Positions 1 through 10,200 of a stretch of 58,611 nt of DNA are shown piece by piece. This DNA comes from Planctomyces sp. (GTDB lineage Bacteria > Planctomycetota > Planctomycetia > Planctomycetales > Planctomycetaceae), in contig JAEUIH010000048.1 in NCBI GenBank assembly GCA_016795105.1, positions 1 to 58,611 on the forward strand, given 5' to 3'. The translations under genes were made by a program, and so were the position numbers. Under the pieces are notes generated by a model, which was not told the DNA's origin, searched no databases, and saw nothing but the letters and a program-made list of their open reading frames with translations. Numbering within the stretch: position 1 is the first letter of the stretch; every line of letters begins with the position of its first letter.

Positions 1-49
1 CACTCGCCGACACTGCCGCAAACAACTTGTTACAACATTGCTCACGGAG

Positions 50-80
50 TCACGGCGGAGCGTGATGAGTACTTTGGGGG
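50..80. repeat. Interspersed palindrome, family R1
   Basis: This is a short palindrome built on TCACGGCGGAGCGTGA followed by the tail TGAGTACTTTGGGGG. The same unit recurs at 356-390, three times in 16049-16184, and at 31655-31688. No gene is supported in 1-391. The stretch holds this repeat, a hexamer-based inverted repeat (153-275) and a second R1 copy. Confidence 0.8.
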
Positions 81-152
81 CAATCGTCATCCGGGATGGG
101 AATACCGTCATCGCATGACAACCGGAATACTCGACGCAAGCGAAATCGATTA

Positions 153-275
153 CGAGCACCGCTCCGCTGAGCACGAGCACGAGCACGAGCACGAAAGAGG
201 GGCGGGGGAATGAAACGCAATACAGTAAATCCTGCCTTTCGTGCTCGTGCTCAGTGAAAACGGTGCTCGTGCTCG
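153..275. repeat. Inverted repeat made of CGAGCA hexamers
   Basis: The left arm (about 153-197) holds a run of GAGCAC units. The right arm (about 236-275) carries the reverse complement, GTGCTC units, with the shared edge GAAAG/CTTTC. Between them lie about 40 bases of non-repetitive DNA. The arms can fold into one large imperfect hairpin. There are no spacers of even size, so it is not CRISPR-like. Confidence 0.65.
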
Positions 276-355
276 CAATCGAATGCGCATGGCTGGCGAT
301 GGAACCTCGTCTGGCTGGTCTGCGCCCGGCGTGCGCAGGCGTTGCCAGGGTTCGA

Positions 356-390
356 CATCACGGCGGAGCGTGATGAGTACTTTGGGCGGG
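356..390. repeat. Interspersed palindrome, family R1
   Basis: Second R1 copy: CATCACGGCGGAGCGTGATG plus the GAGTACTTTGGG tail. It begins one base past the stop codon (TAG, 392-394) of the minus-strand DUF1501 gene, so it lies in that gene's 3' region and could act as a transcript-end hairpin. Confidence 0.8.
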
Positions 391-391
391 A

Positions 392-1756
392 CTAGGCTGG
401 GAGTAGTTCTCGGATTCCTTCCGGTCGATCAACAAGAGCAACTGGTCGACCTGCGAAATCGGGGAAGTGCATTGCGGGATCGATATCCAGCAGGCGGTAG
501 ATGGTTGCCAGCAGATCGTGGGGCGCGACTTCTCGCTCCACGGGATACTCAGCCCTGGCATTCGTTGAACCCACGACAACACCGGGCCGAACACCACCGC
601 CAGCGATCATCACCGAGAACGCATCGCCCCAGTGATCACGGCCGGGAATCGGAATCCCGGGTTGACCCTGATTGATTCTCGGAGTCCTTCCAAACTCGCC
701 CATGACCAGAACAATGACTTCATCCAAAAGTCCTCGTTCTGTGAGATCACTCATCAGGGCACCGACACACTGATCCATGACTCGCATATTTGGAGCATGG
801 CCGTCAACGAGGGATGAATGGTGATCCCAGTGCGGCATGTCAACGGTGACAAATGTCACACCGGATTCCACGAGTCTTCGAGCCATGAGGGTATACTGAC
901 CCCAGGGAGTATCACCGTAGCGGGCGGCGACTTCCGGTCGTTCTTTGGAGATATCAAACGCGTTAACAGCAGCACCGCCAAACACGAGTGACATCGCGGA
1001 CTGATGATGAGCATCCATCGCTTCCATCATTCCGGTGTTGTCGACATCCCGTCGCAGCTGATCAAGAGACGCCATGAGTCCACTGCGAGCCTTCGCGCGT
1101 GATTCATCGATTCCGCCGGATGCCTTGAAGCAGACCGGTGATTCAACCTTGGTCTTATAGGTGTGATGCAGATAGCGAACATCCGTACTGACATCAAATG
1201 GTTCGTATGCCCCGCCCAGATAAGCGGCCCCCTGATAGCCTGGAAAGAGATAGACACTCTCGGCAGCCGGCAGACCGACATAGGCGGGCAGGCCTGGGTT
1301 ACGAGGTCCACAGAGTTTTGAAATGCAGGATCCCAGTGACGGATAGCGAATACTCTTTGAGGCCGTGGTGGCTCCAAAACGGCCGGTGAGCATCCAGTGA
1401 GCACCTGCAAAGTGATCGCCGGTTCCGTGTCGCATGGATCGAATCACGGAAATCTGATCCGCAAACTTCGCCTGTTCGGCCATCAGTTCAGAAAACTGGG
1501 TACCGGCAACCTTCGTGCTGATCGCTCCAAACGGACCGCGAAACTCGGCAGGCGCTTCCGGCTTCGGATCGTACGATTCCAGCTGACTCGGCCCGCCGTC
1601 CAGCCAGAGTAAAATCACTCGCTTGTTGTTTCTTCGAGCGGCCCCTTCAGCGATCAGTCGTTCGCGACCGGCCAGAGTCAGCCCGGCCATGCTGAGCATC
1701 CCAGCCTTCAGAACTGCTCGACGATTTCCCTGAAACCCACTTCGAATCTCAAGCAC
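392..1756 (-). CDS. DUF1501 family protein, Tat-type leader
   Basis: 454 aa with the GTG start at 1756. That start is chosen because GGAGGAG lies 6 bases upstream; the frame stays open to 1834 without a better signal. The N-terminus carries NRRAVLKAGMLSMAGLTLAG, a twin-arginine-like leader followed by a hydrophobic stretch, so export by Tat is likely. The body shows DUF1501 hallmarks: LLWLDGGPSQLESYDPK near the start, an internal MPHWDHHSS segment, and VMGEFGRTPRINQ with GRDHWG in the last third. DUF1501 has the alkaline phosphatase/sulfatase-like fold, but no enzymatic reaction is established. In planctomycetes these genes often pair with DUF1549/DUF1553 cytochrome genes; no such partner is visible here. 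It stands alone, with repeats on both sides. Confidence 0.9.
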   Translation of the reverse strand: MLEIRSGFQGNRRAVLKAGMLSMAGLTLAGRERLIAEGAARRNNKRVILLWLDGGPSQLESYDPKPEAPAEFRGPFGAISTKVAGTQFSELMAEQAKFADQISVIRSMRHGTGDHFAGAHWMLTGRFGATTASKSIRYPSLGSCISKLCGPRNPGLPAYVGLPAAESVYLFPGYQGAAYLGGAYEPFDVSTDVRYLHHTYKTKVESPVCFKASGGIDESRAKARSGLMASLDQLRRDVDNTGMMEAMDAHHQSAMSLVFGGAAVNAFDISKERPEVAARYGDTPWGQYTLMARRLVESGVTFVTVDMPHWDHHSSLVDGHAPNMRVMDQCVGALMSDLTERGLLDEVIVLVMGEFGRTPRINQGQPGIPIPGRDHWGDAFSVMIAGGGVRPGVVVGSTNARAEYPVEREVAPHDLLATIYRLLDIDPAMHFPDFAGRPVALVDRPEGIRELLPA

Positions 1757-1879
1757 GGTCTGCTCCTCCGGAAAACGGCCTCTCTCGAAGTCTTCAATGT
1801 GACAACCGGGACCGGATTTTGGAACAGGAAACACTCATTCCCCCGGAAAAAATTCCGGGGCTGGTGTTTTGGGGGCGTT

Positions 1880-1938
1880 GCGGACGGCATTCGGAGAATG
1901 CCTGCTACGGTAGCAGGCACATTCCATGTGCCGTCCGC
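1880..1938. repeat. Interspersed palindrome, family R2
   Basis: A full palindrome. The arms are GCGGACGGCA...TGCCTGCTAC and GTAGCAGGCA...TGCCGTCCGC, with two small internal mismatched loops. It lies in the 433-base space between the divergent DUF1501 and DUF4159 genes. That space is otherwise non-coding and also contains the copy at 1990-2045. Confidence 0.85.
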
Positions 1939-1989
1939 CTCGTGCTGCGGCGGGTGTGGCAAACGCGGTGGGGGCGCGGCAGGGGCGTT

Positions 1990-2045
1990 GCGGACGGCAT
2001 TCGGAGAATGCCTGCTACTTTAAGCACTCTCCATGTGCCGTCCGC
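1990..2045. repeat. Interspersed palindrome, family R2
   Basis: Second R2 copy, about 110 bases after the first, in the same orientation. The upstream flank GGGGCGTTG is also shared with the first copy, which suggests local duplication. The centre differs (CTACTTTAAGCACTC), so the arms pair less well. Confidence 0.8.
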
Positions 2046-2083
2046 GTGTTTTGGGGACTTGGAGAATACAACAATTGGTCAAA

Positions 2084-2098
2084 TGGCACGGGGTTCGC
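2084..2098 (+). promoter_or_regulatory. Possible sigma-54 (-24/-12) promoter
   Basis: TGGCACGGGGTTCGC has GG and GC separated by exactly 10 bases, as in sigma-54 promoters. The -12 element reads TCGC instead of TTGC. It lies about 90 bases before the DUF4159 start and would drive the long MoxR operon. One mismatch in a short motif makes this weak. A sigma-54 activator is encoded at 31716-33230. Confidence 0.2.
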
Positions 2099-2189
2099 AG
2101 TGGCAAACTGGCGTGGGATCTGCGAAAACCTGCAGTCCTGCAAACTCACACAACCGTGAATTCCGGTAATGTTCGGTGGGACCATCGAT

Positions 2190-3014
2190 ATGTCGATGCG
2201 CACGTTTTCCGTTGCCGTTGTCCTGGTGCTGCTCTGCTGCACTGCCGGTGCCGTTGCACAGCGAGGTCGGTACCGGAGCTTTCAGGGAGCGGACGGCAGG
2301 GTTGATCGCCAGGGTGTACCCGACTGGAAAGTCGATGAACGATTCCGGTCAGATGTGTTCACCTTTGTTCGAATTAAGTATGAATCCTATGGTCGCTGGG
2401 GCTGGCCGACAGACTATCCCGATGCGGACCTGAATTTTTCATTCCGCCTGCAGCAGCTGACATCCATGCATGTCGATCCGGACGGGATCGTTCTGGAACT
2501 TACAGATCCTCGACTGTTCGACTACCCGTTCATCTACCTGATCGAACCCGGCCACATTTCATTGTCGGCAGCAGAAAAGGAAGCATTAAGGACATACCTG
2601 TTGAACGGTGGCTTCCTGATGGTGGACGATTTTTGGGGTGAAGACGAGTGGAATAACTTCTACAGTGAATTCCGTCAGGTGTTCCCGGATCGTGAACCCG
2701 TAGAACTTCCTGCGACACATGAGATCTTCCACTGTGTTTATGACCTTAAGGAAAAGCCTCAAATCCCGGCCATCGGCTGGGCACAACAGGGCGCTGCTCA
2801 GGGAATTACCTGGGAACGCTGGGATGCTCAGGAGGTACATTATCGGGCAGTCTTCGACGACCATGGACGAATGATGGCGATGATCTGCCACAATACGGAC
2901 CTTGGCGATGGCTGGGAACGCGAGGGCGAGGACCCGTGGTACTTTCGTGAGTTTTCTGAAAAAAAGGCCTATCCGCTGGGTATCAACATCATTTTCTATG
3001 CCATGACTCACTGA
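2190..3014 (+). CDS. DUF4159 secreted protein
   Basis: 274 aa. The ATG at 2190 is preferred over an in-frame ATG at 2169 because GGTGGG lies just upstream and the protein then begins with a clean signal peptide (MSMRTFSVAVVLVLLCCTAG, cleavage near AVAQ). The mature part is one DUF4159 domain: FTFVRIKYESYGRWGWPTDY, then a LTDPRLFDYPFIYLIEPG strand and the GGFLMVDDFWG turn. The family is predicted to have an amidotransferase-like fold and usually sits beside MoxR/VWA genes, as here. It is the first gene of the 2190-16050 run, 53 bases before moxR. Its biochemical role is unknown. Export suggests that it works on the periplasmic side. Confidence 0.85.
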   Translation: MSMRTFSVAVVLVLLCCTAGAVAQRGRYRSFQGADGRVDRQGVPDWKVDERFRSDVFTFVRIKYESYGRWGWPTDYPDADLNFSFRLQQLTSMHVDPDGIVLELTDPRLFDYPFIYLIEPGHISLSAAEKEALRTYLLNGGFLMVDDFWGEDEWNNFYSEFRQVFPDREPVELPATHEIFHCVYDLKEKPQIPAIGWAQQGAAQGITWERWDAQEVHYRAVFDDHGRMMAMICHNTDLGDGWEREGEDPWYFREFSEKKAYPLGINIIFYAMTH

Positions 3015-3067
3015 CCCCTCGTGATGGCACTCTGATCTCTGTTAACAATTCACAGGAAAAACGTCGA

Positions 3068-4099
3068 ATGAACGACGACTTGCTGGAACTGACACCTGAC
3101 CGGGAACGCGAATTGATTGAGCAGATCCGATCACTTCGCAGGCAGATAGATACAGAACTGTCTCAGGTGATTATTGGTCAGAAAGATGTGGTTCGCCAAC
3201 TGTTGGTCTCGCTGCTTGCCGGCGGGCACTGTTTAATCACTGGGGCGCCTGGGCTTGCGAAAACGCTGCTGGTTAAATCGATCGCTCAGCTCTTTGACCT
3301 GAAGTTCAATCGTATCCAGTTTACTCCGGACCTGATGCCTGCAGACATCACGGGAACGGAAGTGCTTGAAGAAGATTCGGCCGGTCACCGTGAGATGCGA
3401 TTTATCCCCGGGCCAATCTTTGCGAACGTGCTGCTGGCCGATGAAATCAACCGCACGCCGCCAAAGACGCAGTCCGCATTGCTGGAAGCGATGCAGGAGC
3501 ATCAGGTCACGGCAGCGGGTAGACGGTATGTGCTGGAAGAACCATTCTTTGTACTTGCGACTCAGAACCCGATTGAGATGGAAGGTACCTATCCGCTCCC
3601 TGAAGCGCAGCTCGACCGTTTCATGTTCAACGTCATGATTGATTATTTGCCGGAAGACGACGAAGTCACCGTTGTGCAGCGTACAACATCTCGCAACCCG
3701 CATCGGATTCAGCCGATGTTTTCGGGAAGTATTGTACGTGAATTTCATCAGGTGGTTCAGCGAGTACCGATCGCCGACGAAGTAGTTCGATACGCAGTTC
3801 GACTTGCGTCAGCGTCCAGGCCTGGACAACCCGGTGCACCGCCATTCGTGAATGATCTTGTTTCCTGGGGTGCCGGACTTCGCGCTGGGCAGTTCCTGGT
3901 GCTTGGTGGAAAGGCGCTGGCACTGCTTGAGGGACGTCCATTTGTCTCGACAAAAGACATCCAGGCACTTGCTCACCCGGTTCTCAGACATCGCATTCTG
4001 CCGAACTATCGAGCAGAAGCGGAAGGCGTTTCAGTGGACGTAATGATCGATCGTCTGCTTGCGGCCGTTGAACATCCTCGTCAGGAAGCAGTTGCCTGA
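3068..4099 (+). CDS. moxR: MoxR-type AAA+ ATPase
   Basis: 343 aa, ATG start with AGGA upstream. Walker A GAPGLAKT is at residues 59-66 and Walker B LLADEINR lies at about 122-129. The sensor region ATQNPIEMEGTYPLPEAQLDRF is the MoxR signature. The C-terminal helical lid (about 250-335) ends in HPVLRHRILPNYRAEAEGV. MoxR ATPases act as chaperone-like factors for partners with VWA domains. The next genes, DUF58 and the VWA proteins, are those partners by family precedent. The protein is probably cytoplasmic, at the membrane face. It is separated by 23 bases from the DUF58 gene and is certainly co-transcribed with it. Confidence 0.95.
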   Translation: MNDDLLELTPDRERELIEQIRSLRRQIDTELSQVIIGQKDVVRQLLVSLLAGGHCLITGAPGLAKTLLVKSIAQLFDLKFNRIQFTPDLMPADITGTEVLEEDSAGHREMRFIPGPIFANVLLADEINRTPPKTQSALLEAMQEHQVTAAGRRYVLEEPFFVLATQNPIEMEGTYPLPEAQLDRFMFNVMIDYLPEDDEVTVVQRTTSRNPHRIQPMFSGSIVREFHQVVQRVPIADEVVRYAVRLASASRPGQPGAPPFVNDLVSWGAGLRAGQFLVLGGKALALLEGRPFVSTKDIQALAHPVLRHRILPNYRAEAEGVSVDVMIDRLLAAVEHPRQEAVA

Positions 4100-4122
4100 C
4101 GCTGCAGGCATGGAGTCATCCA

Positions 4123-5085
4123 GTGGCAGTTGAAGTTTCTCAGCCTGTATCGGCACCTGAAACAAATCGACGTGAACCGACAACGCCCACGGATCGGCGT
4201 TATCAGTCGACGATGGACCCACGTGTCGTGATGGGGATTCGATCGCTTGATCTGCGGGCAAAGATTGTGGTTGAAGGTTTTCGAACCGGGCTTAATCGCA
4301 GCCCGCGCCATGGCTTCTCGGTTGAATTCTCTGAATACCGTCAATACTCACAGGGCGACGACCCGAGATTCCTCGACTGGAAGCTCTATGCACGATCCGA
4401 TCGCAGTTACATTCGACTGTTCGAAGACGAAACAAACCTTCGCTGCTATGTTGTGCTGGATGTCAGTCGATCAATGGACTTTGGATCACTCAGCTATACG
4501 AAGCATGACTATGCTCGCACAATTGCAGCGTCTGTGTCGTGGTTGCTGAATCGCCAGGGTGACGCCGTTGGACTGACGCTGTTTGACGAAAAGCTGCGGA
4601 TGACAATTCCTGCCAGATATCGTCCTGGCCAGCTCAGACGTCTAATGGTAACGCTCGAAGAAAAGCCCTCGGGGAAAGACACGAATCCTGCCGAAGCCCT
4701 CGAGCATGCAGCACGACGACTCAACAAACGGGGACTCGTAGTACTCATCTCGGATTTGCTTGTGGATCCAGCCTCATTTCGCGAAGGACTAAAACTGCTT
4801 CGCGGCTGCGGCCACGATGTCGTCGTCTTTCAAACGCTCGACCCGGCTGAACTCAATCTCAGTTTCACAGGTCCGCGACTGTTCGAAGACCTCGAGACGG
4901 GGAGAATGGTTCATTGTGACCCTGAAGCTGCGCGAGATTCCTACATCCAGCAACTCAACCATCATAACCTTCAGATCAAACTGGCATGTGATGCGGTCGG
5001 CGCGTCACTGAATGTGCTCTCCACAGACCGCCCACTGGAACTCGCACTTGCCGAATTCCTGCAGGCTCGACGGCAGCGGAGATAG
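4123..5085 (+). CDS. DUF58 domain protein (MoxR partner)
   Basis: 320 aa, GTG start at 4123 with GGAG 7 bases upstream. The DUF58 signature is complete: FSEYRQYSQGDDPRFLDWKL, then YARSDRSYIRLFEDET. It is followed by a VWA-like half with the MIDAS motif DVSRSMDFG and a later LVVLISDLLVD strand. No membrane segment is visible, unlike many DUF58 proteins, so it is likely cytoplasmic. DUF58 proteins are obligate neighbours of MoxR. The metal-site motif suggests that it binds a partner in a Mg2+-dependent way. Only 3 bases separate its stop from the next start, which supports translational coupling. Confidence 0.93.
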   Translation: MAVEVSQPVSAPETNRREPTTPTDRRYQSTMDPRVVMGIRSLDLRAKIVVEGFRTGLNRSPRHGFSVEFSEYRQYSQGDDPRFLDWKLYARSDRSYIRLFEDETNLRCYVVLDVSRSMDFGSLSYTKHDYARTIAASVSWLLNRQGDAVGLTLFDEKLRMTIPARYRPGQLRRLMVTLEEKPSGKDTNPAEALEHAARRLNKRGLVVLISDLLVDPASFREGLKLLRGCGHDVVVFQTLDPAELNLSFTGPRLFEDLETGRMVHCDPEAARDSYIQQLNHHNLQIKLACDAVGASLNVLSTDRPLELALAEFLQARRQRR

Positions 5086-5088
5086 CCC

Positions 5089-7221
5089 ATGTTTGATCTG
5101 CTGGCACCTTTTTTTGCAGCCGTTGGTGTTGTCGCCGGAATTGTCCCAATCGTCCTGCACATGCTGAAGAGGACGCCCTCGGACCGACAGCCTTTCAGCC
5201 TGGTTCGATTCCTGAAACCGTCTCTGCCCAAACTGACACGTCGATCACGAATCGAGCACTGGCCACTGATGCTGCTCCGGATTCTCGCTCTTCTGCTGAT
5301 CGCAGCTGCATTCGCGAGACCATTTCAAAGGCTCGCTGTTTCTGAAGAAGAATCCACTGCTCGCAGAAACAGGGTTGCGGTTTTGGTTGATGCCAGCGCC
5401 AGTATGCGGCGAGAAGGAATTCCCGAAGCAGTGGTCGCTCAGCTGCGAGATATCGCCAACAGCCTGACAACCGATGATATTGTAAGTGTGACGACGTTTT
5501 CTGAAGCTTCAAGAACTCTGATTTCCGCCGAGCAGTGGCTCACGTCTGACGAAGCCGCCCGCGAAGCAATGATCTCAAAGGTGATCGAAGACTATCAACC
5601 CGACTGGATGGGAACCCGAACAGGGACTGCCCTGCTCTCCGCTGCCGATGAAGTGACTCAGGAAAGTCGTGATTCAGGAAACATCGACACCAGAAAAATC
5701 ATCCTGATTACAGACTTTCAGCGAGGCAGCAGCCTCGATGAACTGAAATCTGCCGAATGGCCATCCGGTGTGGAAATCGACCTCAGGCTGATGAAGCCAG
5801 CCGTCACAGGAAATGCGGGTCTGAGCCTTGTTCAGGATCCGCGAGATGGCAGCGTTCGAGTTCGAGTCAGTAATTCGGCCGATGCTTCGAAGACCGATTA
5901 TCAGCTTCAGCCTTTTGATCGTGAAGGCAAGCCAATCGGACAGAAGATTCCAGTCTCTGTGAGTGCCGGACAAAGGCAGTCGGCAATGATCCCGTTAAGT
6001 GCGGAAGGGACCGGGGCACTGATTGCAGGTGTTGAGCTTGAAGGTGATTCTCACCCGTTTGACAATGTGATTGACCTCCCTGTCATTGACAATCCAGTGA
6101 TCCGCATCGCCCACCTTGGCTCGACGGATGCCAACGATCCAGCCAGCATGCGGTATTATCTTCAGCGAGTCGTTGATGGCAGTGATGCAATCCCAATCGA
6201 ACTTGTTGATCTGAAACAGGCGGATGGTGTCACTGTCCCAACCCCCGCCGACATTCGACTGGTGATCATCTCCGAAGCCGTCCCTTCAGGCTTGATCACA
6301 TCCCTTCAGGAATGTATCGCTCGTGGAGGAATTGTCTTTGCAGCACCACGGAATGTCGTAGACGCCGATTCACTGAAGCCTCTGCTGCCTGATGGATTTC
6401 AGTTTTCTGAAGCTGACGTTTCAGACTACGCGATGCTCGGCAATATCGACTTCTCCCATCCACTGTTCTCCGCATTCTCTAATGCGCAGTTTTCGGATTA
6501 TTCCACGATCCGGTTCCGCCATTTTCGAACTCTGGATTATCCGAAAGAGCTGACTCAGGTTCGACGCCTGGCACAGTTTGACTCCGGTTCGCCGGCCATG
6601 ATTCAGATCGATCACGAAACCGGGGGCCGACTGGTCCTCCTCCTGTCAGGATGGCATCCCGATGACAGTCAACTGGCGTTGTCAACCAGATTCCCGCCGA
6701 TGGTCTATCGATTCGTACAACTGGCACACCCCCGTGTGTCCGGACAGCAGTTGTTTTCCGTGGGAGATGTAATTCGACCTGCAGATATTCTGAGCGATTC
6801 GGCATGGAGTCTGAAATCACCGACAGGTGAAACTGTCCTTGCGGATACCACCGGAACGACGGAACCGTCAGCCGCTGCTGTGACCCTGACATCGCCAGGA
6901 ACCTGGTCGCTTGTCGGAGGTCCGTCCGGAAAAGAAAAAACGATCAGCTTACTTGTCAGCGTAGCGGCTTCAGAATCGCGAACCGACCCATTACCTGTAG
7001 GACAACTTCAGGCACTGGGACTGAACGCTGAGGTTCAGGGCGACGAAACTGAGGCTGCGGCATCGGACCTGAAAGATGCATCACAGCTCAATGCTGAGGA
7101 ACTCGAAACACGACAGAAATACTGGAAGTGGCTGCTTCTTGCAGGAATGATATGTCTGGCCCTGGAAAGTCTTTTGGCTCAGCGGATTGAAAGTCGACAG
7201 CCTCTGGAGAGCGCGACATGA
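5089..7221 (+). CDS. BatA-like membrane protein with VWA domain
   Basis: 710 aa. Residues 1-85 match the BatA N-terminal module: a first membrane helix (LLAPFFAAVGVVAGIVPIVL), then HMLKRT and a second helix near residue 65-80. A VWA domain follows, with the MIDAS motif VDASASMRREG at about 105-112. The middle carries an amidotransferase-like fold, with IRLVIISEAVPSGLI and a GGIVFAAP turn. A single helix (WKWLLLAGMICLALESLL) anchors the C-terminus. The topology places the long middle part outside the cytoplasm. It overlaps the next gene by 4 bases (ATGA at 7218-7221). It is a typical component of MoxR-VWA operons, with no enzymatic activity known. Confidence 0.9.
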   Translation: MFDLLAPFFAAVGVVAGIVPIVLHMLKRTPSDRQPFSLVRFLKPSLPKLTRRSRIEHWPLMLLRILALLLIAAAFARPFQRLAVSEEESTARRNRVAVLVDASASMRREGIPEAVVAQLRDIANSLTTDDIVSVTTFSEASRTLISAEQWLTSDEAAREAMISKVIEDYQPDWMGTRTGTALLSAADEVTQESRDSGNIDTRKIILITDFQRGSSLDELKSAEWPSGVEIDLRLMKPAVTGNAGLSLVQDPRDGSVRVRVSNSADASKTDYQLQPFDREGKPIGQKIPVSVSAGQRQSAMIPLSAEGTGALIAGVELEGDSHPFDNVIDLPVIDNPVIRIAHLGSTDANDPASMRYYLQRVVDGSDAIPIELVDLKQADGVTVPTPADIRLVIISEAVPSGLITSLQECIARGGIVFAAPRNVVDADSLKPLLPDGFQFSEADVSDYAMLGNIDFSHPLFSAFSNAQFSDYSTIRFRHFRTLDYPKELTQVRRLAQFDSGSPAMIQIDHETGGRLVLLLSGWHPDDSQLALSTRFPPMVYRFVQLAHPRVSGQQLFSVGDVIRPADILSDSAWSLKSPTGETVLADTTGTTEPSAAAVTLTSPGTWSLVGGPSGKEKTISLLVSVAASESRTDPLPVGQLQALGLNAEVQGDETEAAASDLKDASQLNAEELETRQKYWKWLLLAGMICLALESLLAQRIESRQPLESAT

Positions 7222-10200
7222 GTGGGACTATGCTCGAACAATGCCTGCAGCGAGTCGCTGACCGGCTGATCAGACTTCGAATCCTGCGAAAACAGGCCGT
7301 GATCTGGATCCTGTTATTGCTGCCTGCCGTGACCGCATGCCAGTGGCTGCCTGAGACATTCAGTATTCGAGCCACTGAAATCATGGTCATCGCCATCACA
7401 ACAATTGTTGGTATTCTGCTTTCCAGAATTCTGGCAAAGGCTCCAACGACCATCGAAACTGCCAGACTCATTGAACAACGATTCCCTGAACTGAATGATG
7501 CCGTACTGACGGCAGTGCGAGTTCACGAATCGCGGGTCGGCAAATCGCCTGTTCTTGTTCAGATGGTGATTCGACAGGCGGATGAACTGGCTTTGCAGTC
7601 AGACTGGACGCCCGCCATTCCGGGGAAGCAGATTCTCGTCTGGACACTCATTAGTCTTGTCACATTCATAGCAATGGTATCCAGCGTTGTGGCTGCCGGA
7701 GAATTCCGCCGAAGTCCCCGACCAGCTGCAGTTCAGACTCCGAAGGAACGTGAACAGGAACTTCAGGCTCTGGCAAGTGAACTGATTGTTGAACCCGGTG
7801 ATACAGAAGTCGAAGTTGGCACGGCACTCACTGTTGTCGCGAGATTCTCGAAAGCTGTTCCGTTGCATATCGCTGTTCGAATGACTGCGGTTTCCGGAGA
7901 AGTCCGGGATGTAGCAATGTCCGAAACGGTGGATGCCGGTGTGTTTGCAGCACGGCTTGAGAATATCCAGACAGATGCACGATATCAGATTCTCTTCGCT
8001 CAGCACGAAGCCGGTGGCCAGGGCAGCACTTCATCCGCGCCGGCGACGTCGGCAGAGTACCAAATCAAGACGTTTGTACGTCCCAAACTGGAACGCATTG
8101 ATGCGCTGGTCAGGCCGCCAGAGTGGTCCGGGCGAACAGAACAGTTGATTGAGGATACTCTCAGGATCTCCGTTGTTGAAGGTTCAACGGTTGTATTAAA
8201 GCTCTTTGTCAACAAGCCGGTAGCGCGTGCAGAACTTCGCGATAAAACCGGAGGCAGCATTGCACTCGTGGCGGCTGCCGACGATCCACTGCGAATGGAA
8301 GTGCCTGTTGTGGCTATGGAATCAGGCGAGTTCTCCATTGAGCTTGAAGACAATGAAGGCCGAACACCTGTTACCGAAACGAAATTTGCTCTGCGTGTCG
8401 TCAGAAATGAAACACCAAAACTCAAGGCCACATTCCCAGGTCGCGACACGAATGTCTCGCCGCTGCAGGAATTCCTTGTGGAAGCGGAAGCCTCTGATGA
8501 TTTCGGGCTCGTCGACTACGGCGTTGAGTTCTCAATCTCCGGCGGTGAGACCAGGACCGTTTCCGTAAAAGCAGTGACCACAAAACCTCCGACGGATACA
8601 GAGCCTCCGGTAGACACAGCAGGGGCAGTGGGTGCAACCGAGACAGCGGGCACTGATGGCTCTCCAGTCGCAGAAGCGTTGAGTCAGCCGTCCGTGAAAC
8701 CATTGTTGAAAACCACGATCTCCCATCAGATTGTGCTCGAAGAACTGAAGGCAGAACCAGACCAGCTGGTCACCTACTACTTCTTTGCCGACGACTACGA
8801 TTCCTCGGGAAATCAACGACGAACTTATAGCGACATGATGTTCGCCGATGTTCGTCGATTTGAAGAGATCTTCCGCGAGGGGCAACAGGGAGGACAACAG
8901 CAGCAGCAATCTCAGCAGGGAGGGCAGCAACAAGGTGGACAGCAGGGAAGTCCTGTCGATGGCGTTCTCCAGCTTCAGAAGGAGATCATTTCTGCCACGT
9001 GGAATACTCTGCGAAGTGAATCCGAAAAGAAACGACTCGGTTCCTTTACTGACGACGTCGGGGTGATTGCTGAATCTCAGCAGGCTGCCCTTGAACAGTT
9101 TGCGGAAGCACAGCAGCAGATGGAAGCTGACGCGAAGGGTCTTCAGCTCGCCAAGGCCGTGGAAGAATCGATGACCTCTGCGAAAGCAAAACTGGCTGAC
9201 GTTCAGGGCGGTACAGCGGACGCTAAACTTTCGGCAGCATTGAATCCTGAACAGGCTGCCTATCAGTCGCTGTTGAAGCTGAGGTCCAACGAATTTCAGG
9301 TTCGCCAGCAACAACAGCAGCAGCAACAGGGACAGCAAGGTCAACAGCAAAACAGCGCTTCGCAGCAACAGCTTCAGCAGCTGGAACTCGACAACAATCG
9401 CAATCGTTATGAATCTGAGCGCCAGGCACAGGAAACTCAGGAACAGACTTCCGAACAACAGGCTCAGATGAAAATCCTGAATCGCCTGAAAGAACTGGCA
9501 CGCCGACAACAGATGCTGAATGAACGCATGAAGCAACTGGAATCCGAATTGCGAGCCGCCACGACTGACAAAGAACGAGAAGAGATTGAAAACGAGCTTA
9601 AGCGCCTTCAGGATGAGCAGAGGGAGATGTTGAGGGACCTCGATGAGGTCGCCGATCAGGTTGACCAACAGCCTCAGCAGGAATCCACAGATGCTCAAAT
9701 GCGGGAACAACTGGAACAGGCGCGATCGAATGTGCAGCAGACCGCTCGCGCTATGGACGAAGGCCGCCTGTCTGAAGCAATTTCCGAGGGAACCAGAGCC
9801 GAGCGTCAGCTGGAGGATCTTAAAGAGCAATTCCGAAATCAGACATCGTCACGGTTTCAGGATGCAATGCGTGACCTTAGGCAGCAGGCTGAAGAGCTTG
9901 CCGAACAGCAGCAGAAGATCGGTGAAAAAATCGCTGGACGCACGTCCGACAACAATCATGGTGAAGAAACAGAATCCCCTGAATCGTCGGCATCCGAAGA
10001 GGGTCCTGCATCGGATCAATCTCCCGGAAAGGCACCTTCTCTGCGTTCCGATCGAAATCGCGAAGAGATTCAAAAACAGGTCGCTGAACAGCGCGATCGA
10101 CTAAAACAAATCAACGAAGACGCCACGAAGATTATTGAACAGGCTGAACAAACCGAGCCTCTCTTGTCTCGCAAGCTGTATGATACCCTCCGAGAAAGCC

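Noticed and set aside
8532-9830. Long open frame on the minus strand (432 codons) opposite the Gln-rich gene
   Set aside because: It mirrors CAG/CAA-rich coding DNA (giving Leu/Phe runs), has no ribosome site and lies fully within a clear plus-strand gene.
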